Origin: Methylococcales symbiont of Hymedesmia sp. n. MRB-2018
Lineage (GTDB): Bacteria > Pseudomonadota > Gammaproteobacteria > Methylococcales > Methylomonadaceae
DNA length: 64,000 nt
NCBI GenBank assembly: GCA_003666385.1
Contig: QPIN01000056.1
Span: 1-64,000, forward strand
Direction of reading: 5' to 3'
Part shown: one piece after another, positions 1 to 11,149 of the stretch
How positions within the stretch are numbered: the stretch's first letter is position 1
Layout of the letters: each line of letters starts with the position of its first letter
Translations under genes and position numbers: made by a program
Notes under the pieces: model-generated
Told to the model about the DNA's origin: nothing
Database searches by the model: none
What the model saw: only the letters and a program-made list of their open reading frames with translations

Positions 1-581
1 GCAGCCATAACCACACCCTAGCCAGCGGTGCCAGCATCAGCCCATCCATAGAATTGGGAATACGCTATGACGATGGCAGTGGTGAGACTGGCGGCGGCAT
101 AGAGTTAGCAGGTAGCTATCGCTACAGCAGCCCCATAGGACTAGAAATGGAACTACGCGCCCACGGTTTACTGGTACATGAATCTTCTTACCAAGAATGG
201 GGACTCAGTGGCTTAGTTAAATACCAAGCCAACAGCAGTGGTCAAGGCTTATGGTTAAGCCTACAACCAGCATTTGGCGACACTCCAGGCAATGTTGCCG
301 ATGGAGTATGGCAAAAACCCACCGTAGCTAACAATGTAAACGATGAGGATAACAGCAACAGTAGAAGGCTACAGTTAAACACCGAGCTAGGTTACGGATT
401 GCCTGGATTCTTTGGTCGCGGCCTACTCACCCCTTACGCTGGCTTAGGTATAGCAAATGGAACACAAAGCTATAATATAGGCGGACGTTGGAAAATAGAT
501 TCTACAATGAATCTAAATCTAATAGGCGAGCATAAGAAAACAGACGACAGCATACAGTTGCGTGGTAACTTTAGGTTTTAG
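1..581 (+). CDS. C-terminal part of an autotransporter/outer-membrane beta-barrel protein (5' end outside window)
   Basis: ORF open to the window start. Alternating hydrophobic/polar strands ending in ...SIQLRGNFRF with terminal aromatic F, typical of outer membrane barrels. Confidence 0.6.
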   Translation, partial: SHNHTLASGASISPSIELGIRYDDGSGETGGGIELAGSYRYSSPIGLEMELRAHGLLVHESSYQEWGLSGLVKYQANSSGQGLWLSLQPAFGDTPGNVADGVWQKPTVANNVNDEDNSNSRRLQLNTELGYGLPGFFGRGLLTPYAGLGIANGTQSYNIGGRWKIDSTMNLNLIGEHKKTDDSIQLRGNFRF

Positions 582-613
582 TGAGTAAATAACAAAGAGC
601 CAAGGAAAAAGGA

Positions 614-644
614 AAAATGAGGACAAAACGTCCTCATTTTTTTT
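614..644 (+). terminator. Rho-independent terminator downstream of the barrel protein
   Basis: Stem AAAATGAGGAC / GTCCTCATTTT followed by a T-run. Confidence 0.75.
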
Positions 645-784
645 GTCTGTCATTTCTTTATTTTTAAAGCCCTCGCTGTTTTTGGGTGAGGAGATTCTAA
701 ATAAATGACTTGTTATCGAGCAATACTCACGAACCATTTTTTATGTATAATCGTATTCATTTACATTTACATTACACATAAGCT

Positions 785-1105
785 ATGTTTGATAACGATT
801 ATTTTGAAAGGTGGTTAGATTCTGAAGCCAGTAAGGCGATGGAAAAAATCACCAACCATGAGTCGATTGATCAACAAGAAATGATGGTTTTGGTGTTAAA
901 AGCACAAACCAACCACATTACACAGATGGAGCAAGACTTACGAGGTGAGATGATTGCCTTGCGTGAAGATATGGACAAGCGGTTTGAACAAGTCGATAAG
1001 CGGTTTGATACAATGATTGCCAGAATGGATAAATTTATGATTTGGTCTTTTTCTAATACTTTCATTGCAGCGGGTATTGTGGTCGCCTTAGTTAAATATT
1101 TGTAA
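785..1105 (+). CDS. Small coiled-coil protein with C-terminal transmembrane helix
   Basis: 106 aa ORF with heptad-like MDKRFEQVDKRFDTMIARMDKF and hydrophobic C-terminus. Confidence 0.5.
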   Translation: MFDNDYFERWLDSEASKAMEKITNHESIDQQEMMVLVLKAQTNHITQMEQDLRGEMIALREDMDKRFEQVDKRFDTMIARMDKFMIWSFSNTFIAAGIVVALVKYL

Positions 1106-1237
1106 CTACTCCGCTTACCTCTATTTTGTCCAATGGCCGCGTTGAAAGTGTGCATTTACACCTGTAAACCATGCCTTTACCGTCATTCCCGCGTTCGCGG
1201 GAATGACGGTGACTTGAACAAAATAGAGGGCAATCTA
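1106..1237. repeat. Palindromic non-autonomous element, copy 1 (carries an internal REP-like hairpin)
   Basis: Matches the reverse complement of 53753-53874 at both ends (CTCTATTTTGTCCAAT...TGAACAAAATAGAGGGCAATCTA). Centre contains CCGTCATTCCCGCG TTCG CGGGAATGACGG. Confidence 0.7.
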
Positions 1238-1238
1238 A

Positions 1239-1342
1239 ATAGAATTTTTCAGGTTTTAGTCAAAATACAAGTGTAATAGTGAGCTATTGCGCGTTATTTT
1301 GGCTGACCTTTTTTATCCGTTCATGAGTTATGCTGAGTTCTC
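1239..1342. repeat. MITE family A, 5'-truncated copy
   Basis: Near-identical to 44620-44760 and 61016-61156 over ...AGAATTTTTCAGGTTTTAGTCAAAATACAAGTGTAATAGTGAGCTATTGC..., right TIR present, left TIR absent. Confidence 0.75.
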
Positions 1343-1926
1343 AAAGTATTACTTACTATTTTCCTAAAGGTTAAATTGATCCGTTCGCTTTTCAGTTTTT
1401 TTGTTTTTGGGATTTGATGTCGCCAATGATGCTGAATTTCGCCCCTCATTAGCAACAGGTCGCCATGCCCTAACAGTACATCTATCACCTGTTTACGTTG
1501 CTGATGTCTGAATTTAAGCAAACGCTGTTCACCCAAACTTAATGATGCGATGACAGGATTTATTCCCAGCTCTTTTTCATCATCTGCATGACAGCCCATA
1601 GAGTCAGACCCATTACGATAAAGATTTGCCATAACACTATTAAATGAACATTGATGTACTCTTTCAATATTATGCCTTATGGCTATTAATGGCTCCGTCC
1701 ATGGCATTGCCTGGTGATTCACTCCTGAATATTGATAGCTAGCATCTTCATCACCATACCAACACATCAAACGCGGTACTTTTAGCCAGCGACCATAGAG
1801 AAATATCTTTTCTTCTTGCCAGACTAAATTTTGCAATAAAACATTGAATAGTTGCCAAGCGTGTTCCTCTGAGTAAAAACTTTTCACTAAATATAATTCA
1901 CCATTAAAGGGTAATAAATTATTCAA
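1321..1926 (-). CDS. AlkB-like 2OG-Fe(II) oxygenase (alkylated DNA repair)
   Basis: YRNGSDSMGCHADDEKELG and SLGEQRLLKFRHQ motifs, HxD iron-binding and C-terminal RINLTFR. Confidence 0.8.
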   Translation of the reverse strand: MNNLLPFNGELYLVKSFYSEEHAWQLFNVLLQNLVWQEEKIFLYGRWLKVPRLMCWYGDEDASYQYSGVNHQAMPWTEPLIAIRHNIERVHQCSFNSVMANLYRNGSDSMGCHADDEKELGINPVIASLSLGEQRLLKFRHQQRKQVIDVLLGHGDLLLMRGEIQHHWRHQIPKTKKLKSERINLTFRKIVSNTLRTQHNS

Positions 1927-2058
1927 AAGTGAAATGTTGTTTGCAAATAGAAACTACGACTAGGAATGGGAAAGTTTTCTATCCAGCATGACTCTAAGGG
2001 CTGAGGATTTAATAACTTCCCGATGGGTGACTCTAAAGTATATCTCAGGAAACTGGTT

Positions 2059-3459
2059 CTAATGATTTTTTTTATACTTCCCCCAAATATGCACATTAAC
2101 AGCAGGCCCAATTTCTTCGACTTCCTCATGCTTTTTATTCTTTTCAGGAGTTTCTGAAACTTTTGTTATTTTCTCTGACTCTTTCCTTGCTTTTTGTTTT
2201 TTACTTAATCTGACTTTTTTCTTTTTCGGGCTTTTACGTGGTAAAGGAAGTGGGGTTTCATCCAGCTCAAAGCCCTCTATTTCTTCCCTTGTTAATTGAA
2301 TACCATTATGTTTTTCAATCACAGAAAAATGCGGAAATTCATGGTGGGCAATTAAAGAAATAACATGCCCTGCCTGCCCTGCACGTCCTGTTCGCCCAAT
2401 TCTATGCACATAATCATTGGGCGAACGTGGTAAATCGTAATTAATAACACAAGGTAATTGCTTAATATCAATACCTCTTGCTGCCACATCGGTAGCAATT
2501 AAAATACGTATTTTTCCTGCTTTAAAATCTTTTAATGCGGCAATGCGTTTAGATTGCTCTTTGTTACTGTGCATGGCAGTTGCAGCAATACTTCTGTTTT
2601 CCAGTTTTTTAAGCAGATTATCGCAAGTCCGTTTGGCACTGCAAAATATCAACACTTGTTGCCAGTCATTTTGTTCCAGTAAATGCGCCAGCAAGTCATT
2701 TTTTTGATAATGATTAATGGTAATGACTCGTTGTTCAATATCTAACTCATCAACAAACTCATCCATATTAATAATGTCTGGTTTATTGAGTACTTCACGC
2801 ACTAATTGACTAATACTGTCTGGAAAAGTCGCCGTAAACATCATATTTTGACGTTTATTTGGCAGTAATTTGATAATGCGCTCAATTTCTTCCTGAAAAT
2901 CCCCTTTCATTAAGCGATCCACCTCATCAATCACCAGTGCTTTGACTTGATTAAATTTGATAGCATTTTGATCGACTAAATCAAGTAATCGCCCAGGCGT
3001 AGCAACCAACACATCAGATCCTCCACGTAACGCCTGCATTTGAGGGTTGATTTTGACCCCACCATGGACACTGTGTGATTTAATTGCTGGACTGATATGA
3101 GAAGACAGTTGTGTAAATACATCGGCTACTTGTATGGCTAATTCGCGTGTAGGTACCAGCACTAATATTTGTACACAATTACTACCGACTCTTGCTGTTG
3201 CTTTAAAGCGTTTACATCGATCTATCTGGGCATAGATATTATGATTACTCATCTTATCTAATAGCGGTAAGGCAAAAGCCGCTGTTTTACCTGATCCTGT
3301 ATCAGCACGAGCCAGCACATCCTTACCTTTTAATATAGCGGGTATTGTTTTAGCTTGTATATCCGTTGGCTTTTCAAAACCCATCTGTTTAATGGCCGAG
3401 AGGATTTCATCTGAAAAGGAGAATGATTCAAAATCAGCTTGAGGTGTATTTTTTTTCAT
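2059..3459 (-). CDS. DEAD-box ATP-dependent RNA helicase (RhlE-like)
   Basis: Motifs ARADTGSGKTAAF, VIDEVDRL, FTATFP, HRIGRTGRAG. Likely start at the internal Met MKKNTPQADF; the track ORF extends to 3507. Confidence 0.85.
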   Translation of the reverse strand: MKKNTPQADFESFSFSDEILSAIKQMGFEKPTDIQAKTIPAILKGKDVLARADTGSGKTAAFALPLLDKMSNHNIYAQIDRCKRFKATARVGSNCVQILVLVPTRELAIQVADVFTQLSSHISPAIKSHSVHGGVKINPQMQALRGGSDVLVATPGRLLDLVDQNAIKFNQVKALVIDEVDRLMKGDFQEEIERIIKLLPNKRQNMMFTATFPDSISQLVREVLNKPDIINMDEFVDELDIEQRVITINHYQKNDLLAHLLEQNDWQQVLIFCSAKRTCDNLLKKLENRSIAATAMHSNKEQSKRIAALKDFKAGKIRILIATDVAARGIDIKQLPCVINYDLPRSPNDYVHRIGRTGRAGQAGHVISLIAHHEFPHFSVIEKHNGIQLTREEIEGFELDETPLPLPRKSPKKKKVRLSKKQKARKESEKITKVSETPEKNKKHEEVEEIGPAVNVHIWGKYKKNH

Positions 3460-3491
3460 AAACTTATCTCTTTCTTTATCTGCTTCAAGTA

Positions 3492-4883
3492 TCAGCTCAC
3501 AACCCACTGGTTCAACAAGTTCTGTAAATCATCTTTTTGCAAAATTTTATTATCCACCTTTAGATACGCCACATTTTCTTCAAAATGCAGCTTTACTTCT
3601 GATACACCTGTAATACCCAGTAACTCTGTGACAAAATCATCCCCTTGAGATGCATTGATATCAGCCAAAGAAATCAGCATATTGGCTAAATATTTAGGTG
3701 TGTTCATAAATAAAGCAACAATAGCCCAGCTACAACTGGCTATTGCACAAAATAAAAATACCACTTCCGCACCCATTTCACCATAAAGCCAGCCTCCACT
3801 GACACCACCAACAAAAGCACCGATAAATTGTGAACTGGAATAAGCACCCATTGCAGTGCCTTTTAAATCGCCAGGAGCCGTCTTGGATATTAATGAAGGT
3901 AATGTCGCCTCCAGCAAATTAAAACCACAGAAAAACAACGCTAAAAACCCAATAATGCCATACAAATCATCAAAGAATTTGAATAGCCCCAAATTAGCTA
4001 ACATTAAGATAATAATCGCACTCACAAAGACTTTTTTCAGCTGACGGTTTTTTTCTGCGATGATGACAAAAGGTACAATAACAGCCATTGAAGTAATTAA
4101 TATCGGTAAATACACCATCCAGTGTTTATCGACTGACAAACCTGCATCTCTTAATAATAAAGGTAACACTACAAAACTGGAAGTCAGACACAAATGCAAA
4201 ATAAAAATACCATAATCCAGTCTTAGTAAATCAGGCGTTTTCAAAACACTAAAAAACTGAGAAGGGACTAATTGCGCATCACAATGCACAATCGATTTTT
4301 CTGGACTTGGCACAATAAACACAACCACTAAAATCGCTAATAATGCCAAAACAGCGGTTAACCAAAAAATGCCAGTGATACCCATATAACTCGCTAAAAT
4401 AGGGCCCAAAGTAATCGCCACAGCAAATGAAATGCCTATACTGGCACCTATGGTAGCCATTGCTTTGGTACGATGGACTTCTTGAGTTAAGTCAGCTACC
4501 AAGGCCATTATTGCGGATGCAATAGCACCGCAACCTTGAATTGCACGACCTAATAAAACACCATAGATAGTAGTTGATACTGCGGCAATGACACTTCCTG
4601 CTGAAAAAATAATCAAACCAATAATAATGATTTTTTTACGACCAAATCTATCGGACAATAAACCAAAGGGAATTTGTAAAATAGCCTGCGATAGCCCATA
4701 AACACTAATTGCAAGACCAATTAACAGAGGTGTAGCGCTTTCCATTTGTTCAGCAAATAATGACAATACAGGCAATATCATAAACAAACCCAACATGCGT
4801 AAAGCATAAATGCTTGCTAAGGAGAAGGTTGCACGCTTTTCCAAGGGTGTCATTGGACTGGTAATATCCTGCATTTGTGCCAA
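3492..4883 (-). CDS. MFS transporter with C-terminal YAM-like domain (YajR-like)
   Basis: 12-TM MFS with DRFGRKK motif and a soluble C-terminal extension (INASQGDDFVTELLGITGVSEVKLHFEENVAYLKVDNK). Confidence 0.75.
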   Translation of the reverse strand: MAQMQDITSPMTPLEKRATFSLASIYALRMLGLFMILPVLSLFAEQMESATPLLIGLAISVYGLSQAILQIPFGLLSDRFGRKKIIIIGLIIFSAGSVIAAVSTTIYGVLLGRAIQGCGAIASAIMALVADLTQEVHRTKAMATIGASIGISFAVAITLGPILASYMGITGIFWLTAVLALLAILVVVFIVPSPEKSIVHCDAQLVPSQFFSVLKTPDLLRLDYGIFILHLCLTSSFVVLPLLLRDAGLSVDKHWMVYLPILITSMAVIVPFVIIAEKNRQLKKVFVSAIIILMLANLGLFKFFDDLYGIIGFLALFFCGFNLLEATLPSLISKTAPGDLKGTAMGAYSSSQFIGAFVGGVSGGWLYGEMGAEVVFLFCAIASCSWAIVALFMNTPKYLANMLISLADINASQGDDFVTELLGITGVSEVKLHFEENVAYLKVDNKILQKDDLQNLLNQWVVS

Positions 4884-4965
4884 AACTTAAACTCCTTTAA
4901 CTTTGCTATTTGCTTATAAAAAGACGTATATTATCAGGTTCTTTAAAATTGTCGGAATTCAATGA

Positions 4966-7794
4966 GTGGATAAAATTAGTATTCGAGGTGCCAGAACCCA
5001 TAACCTTAAAAATATAGACCTCGACTTACCCAGAGATTCACTCATTGTAATTACTGGTCTTTCTGGCTCAGGCAAATCTTCATTAGCTTTTGATACCATT
5101 TATGCAGAAGGTCAACGACGTTATGTAGAGTCACTCTCTGCCTATGCCAGACAATTTTTATCAATGATGGAAAAGCCCGATGTGGATCATATTGAAGGAC
5201 TTTCTCCCGCTATTTCTATTGAACAAAAATCAACCTCGCATAACCCACGTTCCACAGTCGCTACTATTACAGAAATTTATGATTATTTAAGACTGTTATA
5301 TGCCCGAGCTGGTATTCCACATTGCCCCGAACATAATATTTCTTTACAAGCGCAAACTGTTAGCCAAATGGTAGATCAAGTACTTGCACAAGAAGAGGGC
5401 GAACGCTGGATGTTATTGGCACCTGTTGTAAATCAACGAAAAGGCGAGCATATTCAACTGCTGGAAACCTTGTTGGCAGAAGGTTTTATTCGTGCTCGAA
5501 TCGATGGCGAAATATACGAATTGGACGAACCACCGACTCTCGATTTAAAAAAGAAACATTCTATAGATGTCATTATTGATCGCTTTAAGATACGTGATGA
5601 TATTCGACTGCGTTTATCAGAATCTTTTGAAACCGCCTTAAGAATTGCTGATGGCATTGCCATTGCCGCAACTATGGACGGCAAGAACCAGCTGTTATTT
5701 TCTGAGCGTTATGCCTGCTCACAATGTGGTTATAGTATTGCTGAGCTGGAGCCTCGTATTTTTTCTTTTAACAATCCCAAGGGAGCCTGTCCTGGATGTG
5801 ATGGCTTAGGTACAAAACAAAGTTTTGACCCAGATTTAGTCGTTCATAATGCAGATATTAGCCTTTCTGGCGGTGCCATTAGAGGCTGGGATCGACGTAA
5901 TGCCTATTATTACCAAATCATCCGCTCCCTAGCAGACCATTATGATTTTGATACCGAAACACCTTTTTCAAAAATCCCTAAAAACATTCAAGCGGTTATT
6001 CTTTATGGTAGTGGCAGGGAAAAAATAGATTTCCAATTCGCATCATCTTCTGCAAAAAAGCAAACCAGAACACATCCCTTTGAAGGCATTATTGCCAATA
6101 TGGAAAGACGCTACCATGAAACAGAATCGCAAATGGTACGTGATGAATTAGCAAAATATTTATCCCGAAAAGTCTGTAAACAATGCAATGGTTCTCGCCT
6201 GAATACAGCGGCACGCCATGTCTTCATTAATCAGAAACCCTTGCATGAAATTACTCGTTTACCCATCAAACAAACACTGGAATTTTTTAACCAGCTACAT
6301 TTACCCGGCCATCGGGGCGAAATTGCTGAAAAAATCAATAAAGAAATCCAGCAACGCTTAGAGTTTTTAGTGAATGTTGGGCTGGATTATCTAACCCTAG
6401 ACAGAAATGCTGATACTTTATCTGGTGGAGAAGCGCAACGTATTCGACTAGCAAGTCAAATAGGTGCGGGCTTAGTCGGAGTCATGTATGTATTAGATGA
6501 ACCTTCAATCGGCCTGCATCAACGTGATAATCAACGCTTACTCAGCACCCTTTTTCGCTTACGCGATTTAGGTAATACCGTGATTGTGGTTGAACACGAT
6601 GAAGATGCAATTTTATCAGCTCAACATATAATTGATATTGGTCCAGGTGCAGGTATTCATGGTGGCAAAATCGTCGCTAAAGGAACCGCTGAAGAAATTA
6701 AAAATAACCCAGCATCATTAACTGGACAATATTTATCTGGAAAACAAAAAATTGAAATTCCAAGTTCATTAACTGCATTAAATAAAAAAAAACTAATCAC
6801 TATTCATAATGCACGAGGCAATAATTTACAAAATGTAACCGTCTCTTTTCCCATTGGACTGTTAACCTGTGTCACTGGTGTTTCTGGCTCTGGAAAATCT
6901 ACCTTAATCAATGACACCTTGTATCGAAATGTTGCACGTATTATTAACAAAGCCAGTTGTATACCTGCACCTTGTGATGAAATTAGTGGTTTAAATCATA
7001 TTGATAAAGTAGTCGATATTGATCAAAGTCCTATCGGTCGAACACCTCGCTCTAATCCTGCCACTTATACCGGAATTTTTACCCCGGTTCGTGAACTGTT
7101 TGCTGCAACGGCTGAAGCCAGATCAAGAGGTTACACCCCTGGGCGCTTTAGCTTTAATGTTAAAGGCGGTCGCTGTGAATCCTGTAAAGGAGATGGCGTG
7201 ATAAAAGTAGAAATGCACTTTTTACCTGATATTTTTGTCGCCTGTGATATCTGTCAAGGTAAACGCTATAACAGAGAAACATTAGATATTCGTTATAAGG
7301 GCAAAACCATTAACGAAATTCTAGAAATGACGGTTGAAGATGGCGCTAAATTCTTTAGTCCTGTGCCTGTATTAGCCAAAAAACTACATACTCTAATTGA
7401 TGTAGGACTCAGCTATATTACCTTAGGGCAAAATGCAGTAACCTTATCCGGTGGTGAAGCGCAGCGGGTTAAACTGGCAAAAGAATTATCAAAACGCGAT
7501 ACAGGAAAAACCTTATATATCTTAGATGAACCAACAACAGGATTGCATTTTCACGATATAAAACAATTACTTTCAGTACTGCATACCCTTCGTGACCACG
7601 GTAACACCATCATCATTATTGAACACAATCTTGATGTCATTAAAACCGCAGACTGGGTGATTGATATGGGACCAGAAGGCGGTGCAGAAGGAGGAATGCT
7701 AGTTGCAGAAGGAACACCTGCTGAAGTATCTATAGTTGAGGACTCTTATACTGGACATTATTTAAAGCGATTTTTTGACGTTATCAAAAATTAA
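4966..7794 (+). CDS. uvrA: Excinuclease ABC subunit A
   Basis: Full-length; two Walker A motifs ([28 protein letters not shown]), zinc fingers and ABC signatures ([12 protein letters not shown]). Confidence 0.97.
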   Translation: MDKISIRGARTHNLKNIDLDLPRDSLIVITGLSGSGKSSLAFDTIYAEGQRRYVESLSAYARQFLSMMEKPDVDHIEGLSPAISIEQKSTSHNPRSTVATITEIYDYLRLLYARAGIPHCPEHNISLQAQTVSQMVDQVLAQEEGERWMLLAPVVNQRKGEHIQLLETLLAEGFIRARIDGEIYELDEPPTLDLKKKHSIDVIIDRFKIRDDIRLRLSESFETALRIADGIAIAATMDGKNQLLFSERYACSQCGYSIAELEPRIFSFNNPKGACPGCDGLGTKQSFDPDLVVHNADISLSGGAIRGWDRRNAYYYQIIRSLADHYDFDTETPFSKIPKNIQAVILYGSGREKIDFQFASSSAKKQTRTHPFEGIIANMERRYHETESQMVRDELAKYLSRKVCKQCNGSRLNTAARHVFINQKPLHEITRLPIKQTLEFFNQLHLPGHRGEIAEKINKEIQQRLEFLVNVGLDYLTLDRNADTLSGGEAQRIRLASQIGAGLVGVMYVLDEPSIGLHQRDNQRLLSTLFRLRDLGNTVIVVEHDEDAILSAQHIIDIGPGAGIHGGKIVAKGTAEEIKNNPASLTGQYLSGKQKIEIPSSLTALNKKKLITIHNARGNNLQNVTVSFPIGLLTCVTGVSGSGKSTLINDTLYRNVARIINKASCIPAPCDEISGLNHIDKVVDIDQSPIGRTPRSNPATYTGIFTPVRELFAATAEARSRGYTPGRFSFNVKGGRCESCKGDGVIKVEMHFLPDIFVACDICQGKRYNRETLDIRYKGKTINEILEMTVEDGAKFFSPVPVLAKKLHTLIDVGLSYITLGQNAVTLSGGEAQRVKLAKELSKRDTGKTLYILDEPTTGLHFHDIKQLLSVLHTLRDHGNTIIIIEHNLDVIKTADWVIDMGPEGGAEGGMLVAEGTPAEVSIVEDSYTGHYLKRFFDVIKN

Positions 7795-7846
7795 GAATAT
7801 TAATACCATTTTCAAAAAATAAAGGCTATGACTGGACACTCAAACT

Positions 7847-10800
7847 ATGCACACAAAATTTTTTACTAATACTAAAGAAAATACTTTATTTGAGAAATTA
7901 TCGGGGGTTTTTAAACACAATTTGTCCATCAATAATTTTGATGTTTTAGTGGGTTATTTTCGTTCCTCTGGCTATTTTAAACTGCGTCCATTACTAGAAA
8001 ATGTTGATAATATCCGCATTTTGGTTGGCATTGATGTTGATAAAATCACCAGCAATATGCAACAAAAAGGCTTGGCATTATTTCAGGGCGATGTTAAGCA
8101 AACCACTCAACAATGGGATAAAAAATTTATCGAAGATATACAACAATCGAAATATGATAAAGAAACCGAGCAGGGTATTTTACAATTTATTGAGGATGTT
8201 AAAAGACAAAAAATCCAGCTAAAAGCCCATCCTAGCCGTATTATTCACGCCAAAATTTATATTTTCCGCCCCGATAATTTTAACCAGCACAATGCCGGCA
8301 ATGTAATCACTGGCTCATCTAATCTTAGTGAGGCGGGTTTAGGCACTAAAAAAACCCCTAATTATGAATTTAATGTGCTGCTAAACGATTATGAGGATAT
8401 TCAATTTGCCACCGATGAGTTTGAGAAACTTTGGTCTGAGGGGGTGGAAATATTGCCCGAACAAGTGGAGAAAAGCAAACAAGCCACTTATTTAAACGAC
8501 GACATAAGCCCTTATGAACTTTATCTAAAATGCCTGATTGAGTATTTTGCTGATGATATTGAGTTTGACCCAAATTCCATTCAAGATTTACCCGATGGGT
8601 TTAAGCGTTTATCCTACCAAATGGACGCGGTTAATGAGGGTTGGGGCATGCTCAAAAAGCATAATGGTTTTTTCTTGTCCGATGTGGTGGGCCTGGGTAA
8701 AACAATGATTGCCACTTTAATTGCCAGACAATTTTATTATCACAATAGTTATCCTGATCACCGTTCTAAAATTTTGCTGATTATTCCACCCGCCTTAAAA
8801 CAAAACTGGCAAGATACACTGCAAAAATTCAAACTTGATGATGCGGTAAAAATCATCACTAACGGCAGTTTGCATAAAATTAAAAACGCCAAAGATTTTG
8901 ATATGGTGATTATTGATGAGGCACATAAGTTTCGCAACGATACGGCTGAATCTTACGACCAATTACAAATTATTTGTAAAACGAAAACCTTAGATAATAA
9001 AGCCAAAAAAGTAATGCTGATTTCAGCTACGCCGCTGAATAATCGCCCCGATGATTTATACAATCAAATTTTATTATTTCAGGATGGCAATAACTCTACC
9101 CTTGATTTTTCGTTGGCAAGTTTTTTTAATAAAGCCAAAAGGCAATATAAAGAGATTTTAAAATTAGCCGATGCAAAAAAAGCTGCAATACAAACCAAAA
9201 TATTATATGAAGAAATTAGGCAGCAGGTGATTGATCCACTTATGGTGCGCAGGACTCGCACTGATTTATTAGATAATGTGCGTTATAAAAAAGACTTAAT
9301 TGAACATAATGTCGTTTTCCCAGAAACCACAGCACCAAAGCCTGTTTATTACCAATTAGATGCAGATTTAAATGCGTTATATGACGCAACTATTAAAAAA
9401 ATTCACAACCCAGAACAAAAGCAAACAGGGTTATTGCATACGCGATACCGAGCTTTGCATTACTTAAAACCAGAATTCAAGCAAAACTACACGAGGGCTG
9501 ATTTTATTGCTGATCGTTTGGTTGGTATTATGAAAACGCTACTGCTGAAACGAATGGATAGCAGTTTTTATGCTTTTAAACAAACCTTAAAGCGTTTTAT
9601 AAAATCATCTGAAACCATGCTCAAGATGATTAAAAACAATCAAATCATCATTGCTCCAAAAATCAATATCAGCGACTATATTCTCAACGCCAAAGAAGAG
9701 GAGTTAATGGAGTTATTGGCGGATGAAAGCCTAACTAATCCCAATATTATCATTTGCACAAAAGATGATTTTGAAGCAGGTTTTGTTGAGGGCGTTAAGC
9801 ATGATTATGAGATGTTGAAACAATTAAAATCCGACTGGGACAAAATAACTAAAGACCCAAAAATTGATGAGTTTTTAACCCAATTACCAAACTTTTTAGT
9901 AGCAGAAAACAACCCAGAACAGAAAATCATCATTTTCACCGAAAGCACTGATACCATGAATTATTTATCACAAAACATCGCAACTACCGATTTTAATGAT
10001 AAAACTTTAGTGGTTAATGCCAGCAACCGCAATCAACTAAAGCAAACCATCAGTGAGAATTTTGATGCCAATATCAACGCCCAAGACAAGAAAAATGCTT
10101 ATCAAATTATTCTAAGCACCGATGTTTTAGCAGAGGGCATAAACTTGCACCGTGCCAATACGGTAATCAATTATGACACCCCGTGGAACGCCACCAAACT
10201 CATGCAACGTATTGGGCGAGTCAATCGTATTGGGCAAGCGGCAAGCCATATTTTTGTGTATAACTTTTATCCCACCGCACAAATTAACGATGATATTGGG
10301 CTGGAAAAAAAGGCATTGATTAAACTGCAAGCTTTTCATAGTGCATTAGGCGAAGATTCACAAATTTATTCCACTGATGAGCAGATCGGTAGCTATGGTA
10401 TTTTTGATGAAAACATTCAAGCAGAAAAAAACCAAACCCTGCCTTTTTTAGAAGAAATAAGAGGCTATAGAAAACACAATCCAGAAAACTATAAACGCAT
10501 TAAAGACCTGCCCAGCAAAGTCAGAAATGCGGTTAAAAACGCCACCCATAAAGACGGCACTCTGGTTTTTGCTCGTACCGAGGACAAAGGTAGTAGCCGA
10601 TTTTATATGATGCAAGCAGACCGTAAAATTGATAATTACAGCTTTATCCAAACTGCCCAATTATTAAAATGCACTCCAGACACCAAAGCCGCACCACTGC
10701 ACCAACAACACTACCCACAAGTTTTATCCGCATTGGATAAGTTTCAAGGTGAAATCGAGCAAAATATCCTCGACCAAACTCAAAATAAATCGCTATCTCC

Positions 10801-11104
10801 GCAAGATAAAAAAGCCATTCATTTTTTAAAATCCATCACCAACCTACCTAATGCCAACCCCGATGAACGGGAAAAACTAAGCCAAGCAATTAAACAAACA
10901 GAAAATAAAGCCTTTCCAAACCTCACCAGAGACATTAATAAATTGGCAAAAAATATCAAAGGCATAAAGCCGATTGTGGTGTTAGAAAACGCCTTAAAAA
11001 TTATTGGAAAATACGATATTAACCAGCATATACAAGCCGACATCGCAGAGGAAAGTGCCCAAGACACTCAGCCAATTATTGTAATATCCCAATCTTATGT
11101 CTAA
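7847..11104 (+). CDS. SNF2-family helicase with N-terminal PLD-like nuclease domain
   Basis: N-terminal HAKIYIF...GSSNLSEAGL (HKD/PLD-like), DVVGLGKT Walker A, IIDEAHKFRN, ISATPLNN, QRIGRVNRIGQ. Confidence 0.85.
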   Translation: MHTKFFTNTKENTLFEKLSGVFKHNLSINNFDVLVGYFRSSGYFKLRPLLENVDNIRILVGIDVDKITSNMQQKGLALFQGDVKQTTQQWDKKFIEDIQQSKYDKETEQGILQFIEDVKRQKIQLKAHPSRIIHAKIYIFRPDNFNQHNAGNVITGSSNLSEAGLGTKKTPNYEFNVLLNDYEDIQFATDEFEKLWSEGVEILPEQVEKSKQATYLNDDISPYELYLKCLIEYFADDIEFDPNSIQDLPDGFKRLSYQMDAVNEGWGMLKKHNGFFLSDVVGLGKTMIATLIARQFYYHNSYPDHRSKILLIIPPALKQNWQDTLQKFKLDDAVKIITNGSLHKIKNAKDFDMVIIDEAHKFRNDTAESYDQLQIICKTKTLDNKAKKVMLISATPLNNRPDDLYNQILLFQDGNNSTLDFSLASFFNKAKRQYKEILKLADAKKAAIQTKILYEEIRQQVIDPLMVRRTRTDLLDNVRYKKDLIEHNVVFPETTAPKPVYYQLDADLNALYDATIKKIHNPEQKQTGLLHTRYRALHYLKPEFKQNYTRADFIADRLVGIMKTLLLKRMDSSFYAFKQTLKRFIKSSETMLKMIKNNQIIIAPKINISDYILNAKEEELMELLADESLTNPNIIICTKDDFEAGFVEGVKHDYEMLKQLKSDWDKITKDPKIDEFLTQLPNFLVAENNPEQKIIIFTESTDTMNYLSQNIATTDFNDKTLVVNASNRNQLKQTISENFDANINAQDKKNAYQIILSTDVLAEGINLHRANTVINYDTPWNATKLMQRIGRVNRIGQAASHIFVYNFYPTAQINDDIGLEKKALIKLQAFHSALGEDSQIYSTDEQIGSYGIFDENIQAEKNQTLPFLEEIRGYRKHNPENYKRIKDLPSKVRNAVKNATHKDGTLVFARTEDKGSSRFYMMQADRKIDNYSFIQTAQLLKCTPDTKAAPLHQQHYPQVLSALDKFQGEIEQNILDQTQNKSLSPQDKKAIHFLKSITNLPNANPDEREKLSQAIKQTENKAFPNLTRDINKLAKNIKGIKPIVVLENALKIIGKYDINQHIQADIAEESAQDTQPIIVISQSYV

Positions 11105-11149
11105 AAAATTAACCACCGAAAACCGGCTATCAATCTTTAAATATCGGCT

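Noticed and set aside
519-737. Minus-strand 72 aa ORF overlapping the terminator
   Set aside because: Overlaps the barrel gene end and a clear terminator; no recognisable domain.
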